Of a stretch of 64,000 bases of DNA, positions 46,553-58,600 are shown piece by piece. Where the stretch lies: NCBI GenBank assembly GCA_950097015.1, contig CATNEN010000003.1, forward strand, positions 7,094,001 through 7,158,000. The letters are read 5' to 3'. A program made the position numbers and the translations under genes. The notes under the pieces are model-generated. The model was not told where the DNA came from. It saw nothing but the letters and a program-made list of their open reading frames with translations, and did no database searches. Source of the stretch: Macrostomum hystrix. Lineage: Eukaryota; Platyhelminthes; Macrostomidae. Position 1 is the stretch's first letter. Each line of letters starts with the position of its first letter.

Positions 46553-49500
46553 ATGGATGAGGAGTTTAATCTTGAGTCGACAAAAGGAAAAAAGGTATGG
46601 TGGCTTATTTGCTTTTAAATTTTTATTCATACTTTAATACTTGTTAAAATACTTGTTTAAATACTTGTTGTTGAAGAGCAGATTGCTCATCTGCTCACAT
46701 ATTTATTATTAATAGGCCTAATGGCTATGGTGGAGTTCCGTTCGTTATATTATTTTTCAATTTCAAAATGGTGCCAAAGGCCCGGTAATGCAACGGACGA
46801 TTTGGCATGACGTGGCATATGTATGTCTATGGCCCATTTTGCAACAGTACATCCTGCCGGGCACACGAGTCATCATGGATGGGTGGCTTGCCTACAACGG
46901 CCTTGTAGCACGTGGCTATGGACATGCCTCTGTGAACCATCGGCTCAACTTCGTAAATCCGCAAGACCCAAGTGTTCACACCAACACTGTGGAGGGCACC
47001 TGGGCACATGCCAAGGCCAGGCTGCAACAGATGCATGGCACATCGGATGCACTATTTGAGTCACATCTGCAGGAGTACATGTGGCGCCATCTATACCCAG
47101 TCAATGCATTCGGCAACTTCATGTATTGGGTGTCCCACTATTATCCAACTTGATGAACAGATAAGGAACTGATGAACCTCTGATGAACTTTTCTGAGTGT
47201 CCTCGTGTTGTTTAAATGTTGCTGCGTTGGTCGTAAAACTTGTTTAACCTGTCCGCAGTCATTTCAAATTGCAAAATAATATAACGAACGGAACTCTACC
47301 ATAGCCGGCCTAATAATAATAGTACTATAAGATTATCCAAAGTAGGCTAATTAAGATGCTGAGCTTAGAGCCTAGAGGATGAACAGCTTGGCTTTAACAG
47401 TAAAACTACAAATGAGTCAAAAAATTCCCTCCCTGACAACTTTTTGTAGATGGATTTATCTATTATAGATAGATTTGCTGGTTTATAAACAAGTTTATAT
47501 ACAAGTGTATAGTTTTAGATAGGCAAATATATCTTCTTTCTTCTTTCATATTTGTTTTATAAATCTCTTACTTTTTTCAAATGCTTACACTTAAAAGGGC
47601 CGTTACTAGTATTTAAGTAAAATAATGTAAATAAACTAGTTAGTGTAATAGGGCTTATGATTCTACTTTTCTCTCTCTTGGTAGCGTATCTTTTGGCCTC
47701 TTCCGCTCTTTTAGCTCCTTCTCTACTATTCGTACTCTCCCGTATATCTTTAACTTGGTGACCCTGAAAAGAGCCATTTTAACTTCACAACTCTTATGTT
47801 GTGAGCTTCTCCTAGGTAGCACTCCTGCACTGGCACGAGCAGTTTATCCCTCTAAGGCACTAGATCTCCTTATTCTCTAGTCTCAACTGGGCATTTCTCT
47901 AAGATTAGAGGGTCACAGCTTCAATCCTCATCTTATCTCCACACTCAAATGTATCTCCTTAGTAAATAACACAACAAGGTTGATTATTCAAAGATGTAAC
48001 TCAGTTCTTGCCTTTTTTGCCCACTGGCCAGTTGTATTATGAACAGTAAAACTCCTCACTTATATAGTATTAGTAAAATTTGTTTTACCATTTCATTTTA
48101 CTAGAAAAAAAAATATTTATAATATACACCTATAAAATATATATATATCGCAGGAGAATATAATCAAGTTATAGTGCAAGAAATAATATTGAACTACTAC
48201 AAGTTATAAAGCAAAAATAATATAGGACTATTAACATTAGTATACAAAGGATTCTTATATAATTTTGAATGGATTATGTCTATTTGAGAATTCTAACATC
48301 ATAAGTTCAAACAAGGCTTTTTGGTTTTCTTCATGCTGATTGCAGTAAAAGTACATTAAAGATAGTTTTAACTTTTGTGGCCTAATTATTTGAGTTACTG
48401 TCGTGCAGCTGTTGTCTGTTACTTTAAAAAATGGTATATTGTTGCTTAGTCCATCAATTAGGGTTCACCTAGCTTACTTAATTATTTCTAAATTTAAAGT
48501 TAGGTATGTGTGATAATAATTGTCTTGCTTACAATTTGTTTCTATGGACTAATTAACTACCTGATATGTATACTAGTCTAGAACCTACCTTAGTTTTATA
48601 AAGGATTTGAAAAGGGGTTTTAAAATATACCAATGACTCTAAGAGTTTAAAGTACAGATCATCTTTAGGGTTTGCATTAGAAATTGCAAGTTAATATTGG
48701 TTTAAATTTTCAATTCAACAATACTCAGAAAGCGCGCATGGGTCGTCGAGCTCACGATGAAGAAGAGCCAGCTGATGAACCAGCTGCTAGTGGCGGAGGC
48801 GGCGGAAGCAATGCAGCTGTAAGTTATACGAGTGCCAACCATATTGATCTGATTTTCTACCTACAGTGAATTTTTAAGACTATAAACTGTTATCTCTACT
48901 AGCAGTAGACTAAAGTGCGCATGTACGGTTAAATGCCTATTCGTTTCAGCCAAAACGACGCGGTGGCTGGGGCGACGAACCGCCAAAGACAGCTGGCGGC
49001 GGTGGTCGTCGACAGGCTGCCGAAGACGAGCTCGGCGAGTGAGTCATCTTCTATTGTCTATGGCATTTACTATCTAGTTTGTTCGTTGCTTCTGTTTTTT
49101 AAAATGGTGTTTTTAATATATATCGGTTCGTTAACTAACTAACAATGGTCGTTGGTTCGAATCCACTAATTTGGATAAAGAACTAGCAATATATAAATGA
49201 TTTAATCATTGCTTCCAGCCAATTTGATCAACTGATTGATTCGGTGGAACGGTCTATGAAGCCAATGTTCGTAGCCAATAATTCTAGATCTATGTTTGGC
49301 TTAAGTTGCAATTTAGTACAAAAGTATACAATTATTTGCACAATGGCTTTTGGCTTTGATTGTCGTAAATGCTTAACAGTATTTTTTAATGCAAGGCAGT
49401 GAGAATTATTTTGTTATGCTTCAAATGCATAATTTATTATTCTTACCTATTAATTTGAGTGACTGCATGCGCATTAGAAAACTAATTGACATTTGATTTT

Positions 49501-52500
49501 TTTTGTCTAGACATTACTTATTTGAAAGATATTTCTACTCGTATAAACCTATTACATTAAGTGACAAAGGCCCTTTTATTAGTTAAGGGTGTTTCCAAAA
49601 AGGGTGATTCTTGTCGAATACCCTTTTGAGAAGGACAGCTAGCATGGCTCTATAATATCCTCCACGACAAATCCATATAGGGTTAATAGTGTAAAAATTA
49701 ACTAAAAAACAATGACGATGCCGATGTTTCGTGATTTTGAAAGTTGTTTTCACTTTCTAAGGTGGGTTGAGAAACTTTCTGAATGAATATTTGCATTTAC
49801 ATTCGCTACATATTATAATGCACATGTTTTAACTAGGTATCAGTAAATTAAATTTGTTTAGTACCTTACACACTCAATGCACCGAGCTTTGTAGGTTTGC
49901 TTATAAAACTGTTGTCCCGTTATATTAGAAGCAATTATTGTTAGAGTCAGGGTGAAATTTTTTTACCGTTTGTATATTATTTAGCATGCTTCATATGCCC
50001 TGATAAATAGTAGTAAAAAACTAGTAAAGAGGTGTATTCTCTTTATCTTCACAAGTTGTATGCTTATATGCATTTTTGAAACATTTAATTTTTTTATAAT
50101 ATATTTGCCTCAACGTCTTCAACCCCTTTTTTTGCAGTGACAAGTTCAGAGAGAAGAGATTTTCTGATTCAGATGGTAAGTCTGTCTACAACCTCTAGCT
50201 TCAAATATGAATCATTTTCACTTTCATATAAAGTTATTATTATTTTATTTCTGCTAATTGCGCTGTGAGCATAACAGCTAAATATATTTATTTTAAGTAG
50301 TAGAAGTACACCTTTTGATTTACACTCAGACCTCGTAAAATTTAAGGCAATTGCAATACAGAAGATAAAGAATAGAAATCTTTCTCTCTCTTTAATGTAC
50401 ACTGCATGGCTGTCTTTCCCTAGGGGAAGGGGAAGACTTTCTCCTCAATGTACACTGGGCCGTCTAGAGTGGGGACAGACTTTCTCTCTTCAATGTACAC
50501 TAGGTCGTCTGAAGTAGGGGTGGGGGGCAGAATTTCTTCTCCTCAATGTTCACTGGGCGTTGGGCGTCTAAAGTGGGGGGCAGACTTTTTCTATCCAATA
50601 TACACGGGGTCCAGTCTAGAGTGGCAGCAGACTTTTTCTATCCAATGTACACGGGGTCCAGTCTAGAGTGGCGGCAGACTTTTTCTATCCAATGTACATG
50701 GGGCCGTCTAGAGTGGGGTCAGACTTTTTCTATCCAATGTACACGGGGCCGTCTAGAGTGGGGGCAGACTTTTTCTCTCCAATGTACATGGGGCCGTCTA
50801 GAGTGGGGGCAGACTTTTTCTCTCCAATGTACATGGGGCCGTCTAGAGTGGGGAGCAGACTTTTTCTATCCAATATACACGGGGCCGTGGGAGTCAGAAT
50901 ATTTCTCGGTAATCTATATTACAATCGCCTTGGTGATGTAGCTCTATTTGTTTATCTTCAAAGAGCGTTTTTGCAAAATGGGCATAAAGTTAGCTATTTG
51001 GAGTTAAGTGTAATTTAGCTTTTAGTTTATATAATATTATTAGCGCTTTGGTAGATTCGTATCAATATAATTTGCTTATTTTATGCAAAATTTCAGATGA
51101 CGCGGGTGCGTATATTTTTAGCAGCCACTCATTTAATTTGTGGATTTTTTAACCCTTTAAACACAATCGTAAAATCACTGCCAAAAGTGTGTTTGCAGTT
51201 TTAGCCTTTTAGTTTTTACCTTGATTGTCGCACTGTTTCTCTTCTGGTTTAATGTCATGGAGAATTCAAATAAATCACATATCAGAATAAATTAATATGC
51301 GAGTCTGAATTAATGATTCCAATTCACAGAGCATGATTTATTTACATTTTAATTGAACTAATTAAATTTAATAAGCTTCTTAACCTGCTTGCTGTTTTAA
51401 AACATGTAAATTATAAATGGAGAAATCGACTACGCATAATTTTGTGCTTAATCTCTCTCCATTTATGTACACTGGATCGTGTGTGAAGTGGGAGGCAGTC
51501 CCTCTCTCTCCCTTATGTACACTGGATCGTGTGTGAAGTGGGAGGCAGTCCCTCTCTCTCCCTTATGTACACTGGATCGTGTGTGAAGTGGGAGGCAGTC
51601 CCTCTCTCTCCCTTATGTACACTGGATCGTGTGTGAAGTGGGAGGCAGTCCCTCTCTCTCCCTTATGTACACTGGATCGTGTGTGAAGTGGGAGGCAGTC
51701 CCTCTCTCTCCCTTATGTACACTGGATCGTGTGTGAAGTGGGAGGCAGTCCCTCTCTCTCCCTTATGTACACTGGATCGTGTGTGAAGTGGGAGGCAGTC
51801 CCTCTCTCTCCCTTATGTACACTGAATTGCGTGTGAAGCAGGACGCAGTCCCTGGTGTACACAGCACCGTTCGGAACTGTCTATGGCTCTCTACACTAGT
51901 AATTTATTATTAGCATGCGCTAATATTTGTACTTTCCAATTATAGATGCCGCAGCCATTCCGGAACTGAAAGAGGAGGCACCTTTGGCACCGGTAGTCAA
52001 TGAACCACCAGAAATGGCTATTGCTCCTAGGTAGTTTTCAAGCTGTTATTAACAAATAGTACAGCTGCTATATACAAGTATAAGAGAAAGTAATTTTCTT
52101 CTTTACTTATTTTTTGCGTGTTTGCAGCATTGCGGTGAATCGAGTCGCGACTTATCGCGAATTAGATTTCGATCTAAATAGGCATGCCTCGTTTGCCACT
52201 CTGGTAAGTGATAGATATTTTACATAATATTATTTCTTATTTCAAAAGTATTTTCTTTAAATCTTAAAGAATCGTGCAAACTAATGGTATCGTCACTGAA
52301 TATAGTCTCAGAATCGTCCCAAAACCATGTCTCTAAGCACGCACAGAATCGTCCCAAAGCCGTGTCTCAGAATCGTCCCAAAACCGTGTCTTAAAATCGT
52401 CCCAACGCCGTGTCTCAGAATCGTCCCAAAGCCGTGTCTCAGAATCGTCCCAAAACCGTGTCTTAAAATCGTCCCAACGCCGTGTCTCAGAATCGTCCCA

Positions 52501-53011
52501 AAACCGTGTCTTAAAATCGTCCCAAAGCTGTGTCTCAGAATCGTCCGAAAGCCGTGTCTCAGAATCGTCCCAAAGCCGTGTCTCAGAATCGTCCCAAAGC
52601 CGTGTCTCAGAATCGTCCCAAAGCCGTGTCTCAGAATCGTCCCAAAGCCGTGTCTCAGAATCGTCCCAAAGCCGTTTCTCAGAATCGTGTTAAAGCCGTG
52701 TCTCAGAATCGTCCCAAAGCCGTGTCTCAGAATCGTCCCAAAGCCGTTTCTCAGAATCGTCCCAAAGCTGTGTCTCAGAATCGTCATTAAACTTTCAGGA
52801 CAATGAGATCGATCTCAAGCTGCTCACTCGATGTTTAGCCGCCGATCAGGACCTAGTGGAACCAGATGAATATTGGGATTGGGATCGCCTGTTCACAGAA
52901 GTGACAAGCGATTTGTTGATTGACAGCGGCGATCAAGAAGCGGCTCCAATTGGTCCGCCGTTAGCAACTAACGCCAATTCCGACAGCGGTTCTAGCGTGC
53001 CTGTGAAATGA
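46553..53011 (+). CDS. IFT43: Intraflagellar transport protein 43 (IFT-A subunit)
   Basis: IFT43 is a peripheral subunit of the IFT-A complex, which drives retrograde transport in cilia. Exons: 46553-46594, 48729-48818, 48950-49038, 50138-50175, 51097-51105, 51946-52030, 52128-52203, 52799-53011, all phase-consistent, giving 213 residues against 208 in human. Matches to human in order: MDEEFNLES start; KARMGRRAHDEEE against AKMGRRAQQES; RRGGWGDE against RQGGWAGD; AAAIPELKEE against IPIIPDLEEV; and RVATYRELDFDLNRHASFAT against [20 protein letters not shown]. The last exon has NEIDLKLLTR and WDWDRLFTEVTSDLL. The conserved C-terminal half is the IFT121/IFT-A contact region. The fifth exon is only 9 nt. 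Four introns hold minisatellites or a transposon. Confidence 0.94.
46715..47314 (+). mobile_element. Merlin (IS1016-type) DNA transposon, internally deleted
   Basis: Terminal inverted repeats of about 40 bp: 46723 ggctatggtggagttccgtt matches the reverse complement of the 47306 end, ggctatggtagagttccgtt, and the match continues through cgttatattattt. Each side is flanked by the 8-bp direct repeat ggcctaat (46715-46722 and 47307-47314), a perfect target duplication of the size Merlin makes. Inside, 46788-47153 encodes the C-terminal part of the DDE transposase: LPGTRVIMDGWLAYNGL (second Asp), HASVNHRLNFVNP, HTNTVEGTWAHAKARL (Glu) and EYMWRHL. The N-terminal half with the first Asp is missing. 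It sits in IFT43 intron 1. Confidence 0.92.
47315..48728. other. IFT43 intron 1 remainder
   Basis: AT-rich intron without tandem array; no other feature recognised. Confidence 0.6.
49039..50137. other. IFT43 intron 3
   Basis: AT-rich intron without tandem array. A frame after a possible acceptor at 49216 runs on but has no IFT43 similarity, so it was not taken as an exon. Confidence 0.6.
50438..50890. repeat. Minisatellite, unit about 46 bp (caatgtacacggggccgtct...)
   Basis: About 10 copies in IFT43 intron 4 (50176-51096), with the common body agagtgggggcagactttttctat. Shares the tgtacac-gg-cgtct core with the 50-bp array in the next intron. Confidence 0.9.
51097..51105 (+). CDS. IFT43: 9-nt microexon of IFT43
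   Basis: Between atttcag and gtgcgt lie nine bases, atgacgcgg, which add three residues (DDA plus a split Gly) in phase 1-1 between the exons 50138-50175 and 51946-52030. Omitting it also keeps frame (210 residues). The acceptor is good; the donor is moderate. Confidence 0.5.
51462..51838. repeat. Minisatellite, exact 50-bp unit
   Basis: Seven to eight virtually identical 50-bp copies (atgtacactggatcgtgtgt then gaagtgggaggcagtccctc then tctctccctt), the last degenerate. Lies in IFT43 intron 5. The most homogeneous array in the window. Confidence 0.95.
52305..52785. repeat. Minisatellite, unit 24 bp (tctcagaatcgtcccaaagccgtg)
   Basis: About 20 copies fill IFT43 intron 7 (52204-52798) and stop about 13 nt before the acceptor actttcag. 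Both strands are open, which produces spurious frames. Confidence 0.94.
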
Positions 53012-53089
53012 AAATGAGAATAACACAGCATCACTAGTTGCACTGAATACTACATATTTGCCTTTTAACACTGATATTATTAATTATGT

Positions 53090-54300
53090 CAGGCATTGTC
53101 TCATATTGTCAGACATTGTCAGATAGTTAGTGTCAGACACTGTCAGATAGTTAGTGTCAGACACTGTCAGATAGTTAGTGTCAGACACTGCCAGATAGCT
53201 AGTGTCAGACATTGTGAGATAGTGTCAGAAGTTGTCAGATAGCTAGTGTCAGACATTGTCAGATAGTTAGACACTGTGAGATAGCTAGTGTCAGACACTG
53301 TCAGATGGCTAGTGTCAGGCACTGTCAGATAGCTAGTGTCAGACACTGTCATATAGCTAGTGTCAGACACTGTGAGATAGCTAGTGTCAGACACTGTCAG
53401 ATAGTTAGTGTCAGACACTGTCAGATAGTTAGTGTCAGACACTGCCAGATAGCTAGTGTCAGACATTGTGAGATAGTGTCAGAAATTGTCAGATAGCTAG
53501 TGTCAGACATTGTCAGATAGTTAGACACTGTGAGATAGCTAGTGTCAGACACTGTCAGATAGCTAGTGTCAGGCACTGTCAGATAGCTAGTGTCAGACAC
53601 TGTCATATAGCTAGTGTCAGACACTGTGAGATAGCTAGTGTCAGACACTGTCAGATAGTTAGTGTCAGACACTGTCAGATAGTTAGTGTCAGACACTGCC
53701 AGATAGCTAGTGTCAGACATTGTGAGATAGTGTCAGAAATTGTCAGATAGCTAGTGTCAGACATTGTCAGATAGTTAGACACTGTGAGATAGCTAGTGTC
53801 AGACACTGTCAGATAGCTAGTGTCAGGCACTGTCAGATAGCTAGTGTCAGACACTGTCATATAGCTAGTGTCAGACACTGTGAGATAGCTAGTGTCAGAC
53901 ACTGTCAGATAGTTAGTGTCAGACACTGTCAGATAGTTAGTGTCAGACACTGTCAGATAGCTAGTGTCAGACACTGTCAGATAGTTAGTGTCAGACATTG
54001 TCAGATAGCTAGTGTCAGACACTGTCATATAGCTAGTGTCAGACACTGTGAGATAGTTAGTGTCAGACATTGTCAGATAGCTAGTGTCAGACACTGTGAG
54101 ATAGTTAGTGTCAGACATTGTCAGATAGCTAGTGTCAGACACTGTCAGATAGTTAGTGTCAGACATTGTCAGATAGTTAGTGTCAGACATTGTCAGATAG
54201 CTAGTGTCAGACACTGTCAGATAGCTAGTGTCAGACACTGTGAGAATGTTAGTGTCAGACACTGTGAGATAGCTAGTGTCAGACATCGTCCGATGGCTAA
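53090..54300. repeat. Minisatellite, unit 24 bp (gatagctagtgtcagacactgtca), with 254-bp higher-order unit
   Basis: About 50 copies starting some 80 nt after the IFT43 stop. A variant block that includes a shortened unit (cattgtgagatagtgtcagaa) recurs every 254 bp (starts near 53210, 53464 and 53718). The same core is found in importin-11 intron 4. It may be transcribed in the IFT43 3' UTR, as the first AATAAA is at 54359. Confidence 0.94.
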
Positions 54301-54309
54301 TGTTGCAAA

Positions 54310-54700
54310 ACCTTAGAAGTTTGTTAATTTCTTTTCTTTTATTTTACCTTTTTAAATTAATAAAGGAAAGAGTTTTTTGTAAAAATCTGTGATTTTATTA
54401 CAGATTTTATTACGTTCCGTCCTTGAGACTGTTCTCAAACTATTCTTATTTGGCTGTGCTATGTTAGGCAGGTAACTTTTGCTGTCAATTCTGTCTTTAA
54501 CTTTCTTATCTTTGTTAAAAAAATATATTCCTAATATTGCATGCTTTCCTAACGCTTGCACTAAATAAAACATATTTGCTTGGCTTACTGCTTCATAAAT
54601 ATGTGTCGGTATGTTTAAATTTGGTACATTATTTGGGTCTAAACTACTTAAAATTGTTTCAACGTGCGTGATTATTAGAGATAATTTAGTCTGTGTAACT
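54310..54700. other. IFT43/importin-11 intergenic spacer
   Basis: AT-rich; AATAAA at 54359-54364 is the first candidate polyadenylation signal after IFT43. A 73-codon minus-strand frame (54573-54352) is unrecognised and probably chance. Confidence 0.45.
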
Positions 54701-54704
54701 CTAA

Positions 54705-55610
54705 AGGAGCATAGTGTCTAAGGAATGTGATGTCTAAGGAATGTGATGTCTAAGGAATGTGATGTCTTAGGAATGTGATATCTAAGGAACGTGATGTCTA
54801 AGGAATGTGATGTCTAAGGAATGTGATGTATAAGGAATGTGATGTCTAAGGAATGTGATGTATAAGGAATGTGATGTCTATGGAATGTGATGTATAAGGA
54901 ATGTGATGTATAAGGAATGTGATGTCACAGGAGTGTGATGTTTAAGGAATGTAATGTATAAGGAATGTGATGTCATAGGAGTGTGATGTTTAAGGAATGT
55001 GATGTATAAGGAATGTGATGTCATAGGAGTGTGATGTTTAAGGAATGTGATGTCACAGGAGTGTGATGTTTAAGGAATGTGATGTCATAGGAGTGTGATG
55101 TCATAGGAGTGTGATGTATAAGGAATGTGATGTATAAGGAATGTGATGTCATAGGAGTGTGATGTATAAGGAATGTGATGTATAAGGAATGTGATGTCAT
55201 AGGAGTGTGATGTATAAGGAATGTGATGTCATAGGAGTGTGATGTATAAGGAATGTGATGTATAAGGAATGTGATGTCACAGGAGTGTGATGTTTAAGGA
55301 ATGTGATGTATAAGGAATGTGATGTCACAGGAGTGTGATGTTTAAGGAATGTGATGTATAAGGAATGTGATGTCATAGGAGTGTGATGTTTAAGGAATGT
55401 GATGTCATAGGAGTGTGATGTATAAGGAATGTGATGTCATAGGAGTGTGATGTCTAAGGAATGTGATGTATAAGGAATGTGATGTATAAGGAATGTGATG
55501 TCTAAGGAATGTGATGTATAAGGAATGTGATGTATAAGGAATGTGATGTATAAGGAATGTGATGTATAAGGAATGTGATGTCATAGGAGTGTGATGTTTA
55601 AGGAATGTTT
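54705..55610. repeat. Minisatellite, unit about 15 bp (aaggaatgtgatgtct)
   Basis: About 60 copies with variants aaggaatgtgatgtat and cataggagtgtgatgt alternating in recurring order. It ends about 90 nt before the importin-11 start codon, so it lies either in the promoter/5' UTR or in a 5' intron. Confidence 0.93.
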
Positions 55611-55697
55611 AAGTAGTATAATTTAAATTGTTTTAATAAGTTACAACTAACATTTACACAGTTTCAGCCAAGCGGAGCCGTCAGCAGCGGTGAAGAC

Positions 55698-58600
55698 ATG
55701 CTAGCTTCCAGCTCTCATAGTCTAGCAATCTGGTGCAGCAGTATTGTTAGCCAGGGTCACGTGCCACGCCTGGAAGAACTGGAAGCCATGCAGTCGGCGC
55801 CGGATTTTGTATCTGAGCTTTTACCTATTCTCCATGAGCATCCTAGCAATGAGGTGCGCCTTCTAGCAGCAATCTGTATAAAAAATCTTGTACGTCTGCG
55901 TTGGCGTTTCAAAGTGTCACCAGATGATAAGGCAATGATCCGAGACATTGTGCTCAGACCGCATCAGCAACAGTTGTCTACAGCTACTCAATTGGCTATG
56001 ACGGCCGCTATGGTGGCTAGGTTTGATTGGCCAGAGCGATGGCCCGAGCTGATGTCTAATCTAAGCGATTGCCTCACTGACACAGCCACATCAGCTGATG
56101 AACAATGGCAGCTCAGAAGTCTAATGCTGTTGCATCATATTGTTAAAGCGCTCATGTCTAAAACATTGCCAAAGCATAGGCAACAATTTAGATCTGTTAG
56201 CTGCGATCTGGTGCAATTTTTAATTAGACGATTGCTACCTAGATTACAGGTCATTTCTGAGAGGTATGCCCGTGCTAGTGATATTAAATTTCTCACTGTC
56301 ATTTAAGAATCCATCACGCTTAATTCAGAATCCATCATGCTCATTTAAGAATCCATCATGGTCATTCAGGAATCCATCATGTTCATTCAAGAATCCATCA
56401 TGTTCATTCAAGAATCCATCATGCTTATTCAAGAATCCATCATGCTTATTCAATAATCCATCATGCTTATTCAATAATCCATCATGTTCATTCAAGAATC
56501 CATCATGCTTATTCAAGAATCCATCATGTTCATTCAAGAATCCATCATGCTCCTTCAAAAAATCTATCATGGTCATTCAAGAATCCATCATGCTTATTCA
56601 AGAATCCATCATGGTCATTGACTAATCCATCAAAGTGATTCAAGAATCCATCATTGTCATTGAAGAATCCATCATGGTCATTCAAGAATCCATCATGCTT
56701 ATTCAAGAATCCATCATGTTCATTCAAGAATCCATCATGCTTATTCAAGAATCCATCATGTTAATTCAAGAATCCATCATGCTTATTCAAGAATCCATCA
56801 TGTTCATTCAAGAATCCATCATGCTTATTCAAGAATCCATCATGCTTATTCAAGAATCCATCATGCACATTTAAGAATCCATCATGTTCATTCAATAATC
56901 CCATCATGTTCATTTAAGAATCCATCATGTTCATTCAAGAATCCATCATGCTTATTCAATAATCCATCATGCTTATTCAAGAATCCATCATGCTCCTTCA
57001 AAAATCCATCATGCTTCTTAAAAAATCCATCATGGTCATTCAAGAATCCATCATGCTTATTCAAGAATCCATCATGCTTATTCAAGAAACCATCTTGGTC
57101 ATTCAAGAATCCATCATGCTCCTTCAAAAAATCTATCATGGTCATTCAAGAATCCATCATGCTTATTCAAGAATCCATCATGGTCATTGACTAATCCATC
57201 AAAGTGATTCAAGAATCCATCATTGTCATTGAAGAATCCATCATGGTCATTCAAGAATCCATCATGCTTATTCAAGAATCCATCATGTTCATTCAAGAAT
57301 CCATCATGCTTATTCAAGAAACCATCTTGGTCATTCAAGAATCCATCATGCTCCTTCAAAAAATCTATCATGGTCATTCAAGAATCCATCATGCTTATTC
57401 AAGAATCCATCATGGTCATTGACTAATCCATCAAAGTGATTCAAGAATCCATCATTGTCATTGAAGAATCCATCATGGTCATTCAAGAATCCATCATGCT
57501 TATTCAAGAATCCATCATGTTCATTCAAGAATCCATCATGCTTATTCAAGAATCCATCATGTTAATTCAAGAATCCATCATGCTTATTCAAGAATCCATC
57601 ATGTTCATTCAAGAATCCATCATGCTTATTCAAGAATCCATCATGCTTATTCAAGAATCCATCATGCACATTTAAGAATCCATCATGTTCATTCAATAAT
57701 CCATCATGTTCATTTAAGAATCCATCATGTTCATTCAAGAATCCATCATGCTTATTCAATAATCCATCATGCTTATTCAAGAATCCATCATGCTCCTTCA
57801 AAAATCCATCATGCTTCTTAAAAAATCCATCATGGTCATTCAAGAATCCATCATGCTTATTCAAGAATCCATCATGCTTATTCAAGAAACCATCTTGGTC
57901 ATTTAAGAATCCCTCACGGTCATTCCAGCGTCAGAAGCGGCACAGCTCCACCCTGTGACATCAGGTGCACTGTTCTGTACGTAAAGTGCTGCACGAATCT
58001 CATTAGCCACGGCCTTGGCGCCCTGGCCACTCCGTCTGGTGACAACTCGCCAGTGGCTTTGATCGCCTCCGTCATCGACTGTCTCCCAACTCTGGCTTCG
58101 CAGAGTCCTGAAGGCCCGCTGGAGCCTCTGACAACCTCCTTGGGGCGGCTGCTACTTCGCTGCCAGACGCACGCCCAGCAGGGCTTCGCCCAGCTGATGG
58201 AGCCGGCTGTTAAACTGGCGGTTGGCGTTGCATTCGGCGAAGACAACATCGGCGGAGATTACGGCGAGTACAGGGATCGACGGATCAGTGTACATTGCCT
58301 GAATCTCATCTCGCAGTGTGTACTGTCGTATGGTACAGCTGCGGCTGGTGAGTCACAATGTACATTCACACTCACCCTCCTCCGCTGTTAATAGTAAAGA
58401 TTAACGCCAACCTCCTCCGCTGTGAATAGTGTACATTCGCGCCCACCCTCCTCCGCTGTGAATAGTGTACATTCACGCCCACACTCCTCCGCTGCTAATA
58501 GTGTACAATTGCAGCCACCCACCTCCGCTGTTAACTAGTGTACATTCGCAACCAAAATCCTTACTTCACAGATTCAGGCGAGCAGATGCAACAGGCTAGT

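Noticed and set aside
46827-47059. Other-frame open frames within the Merlin element
   Set aside because: Shadows of the transposase frame 46788-47153, which alone carries DDE motifs.
49217-49400. Possible extra IFT43 exon after the acceptor cttccag
   Set aside because: The frame gives no similarity to IFT43 and no good donor; the exon at 50138 fits the conserved protein and phase.
54352-54573. 73-codon minus-strand frame
   Set aside because: Lys/Asn-rich translation of AT-rich DNA with no recognisable motif.
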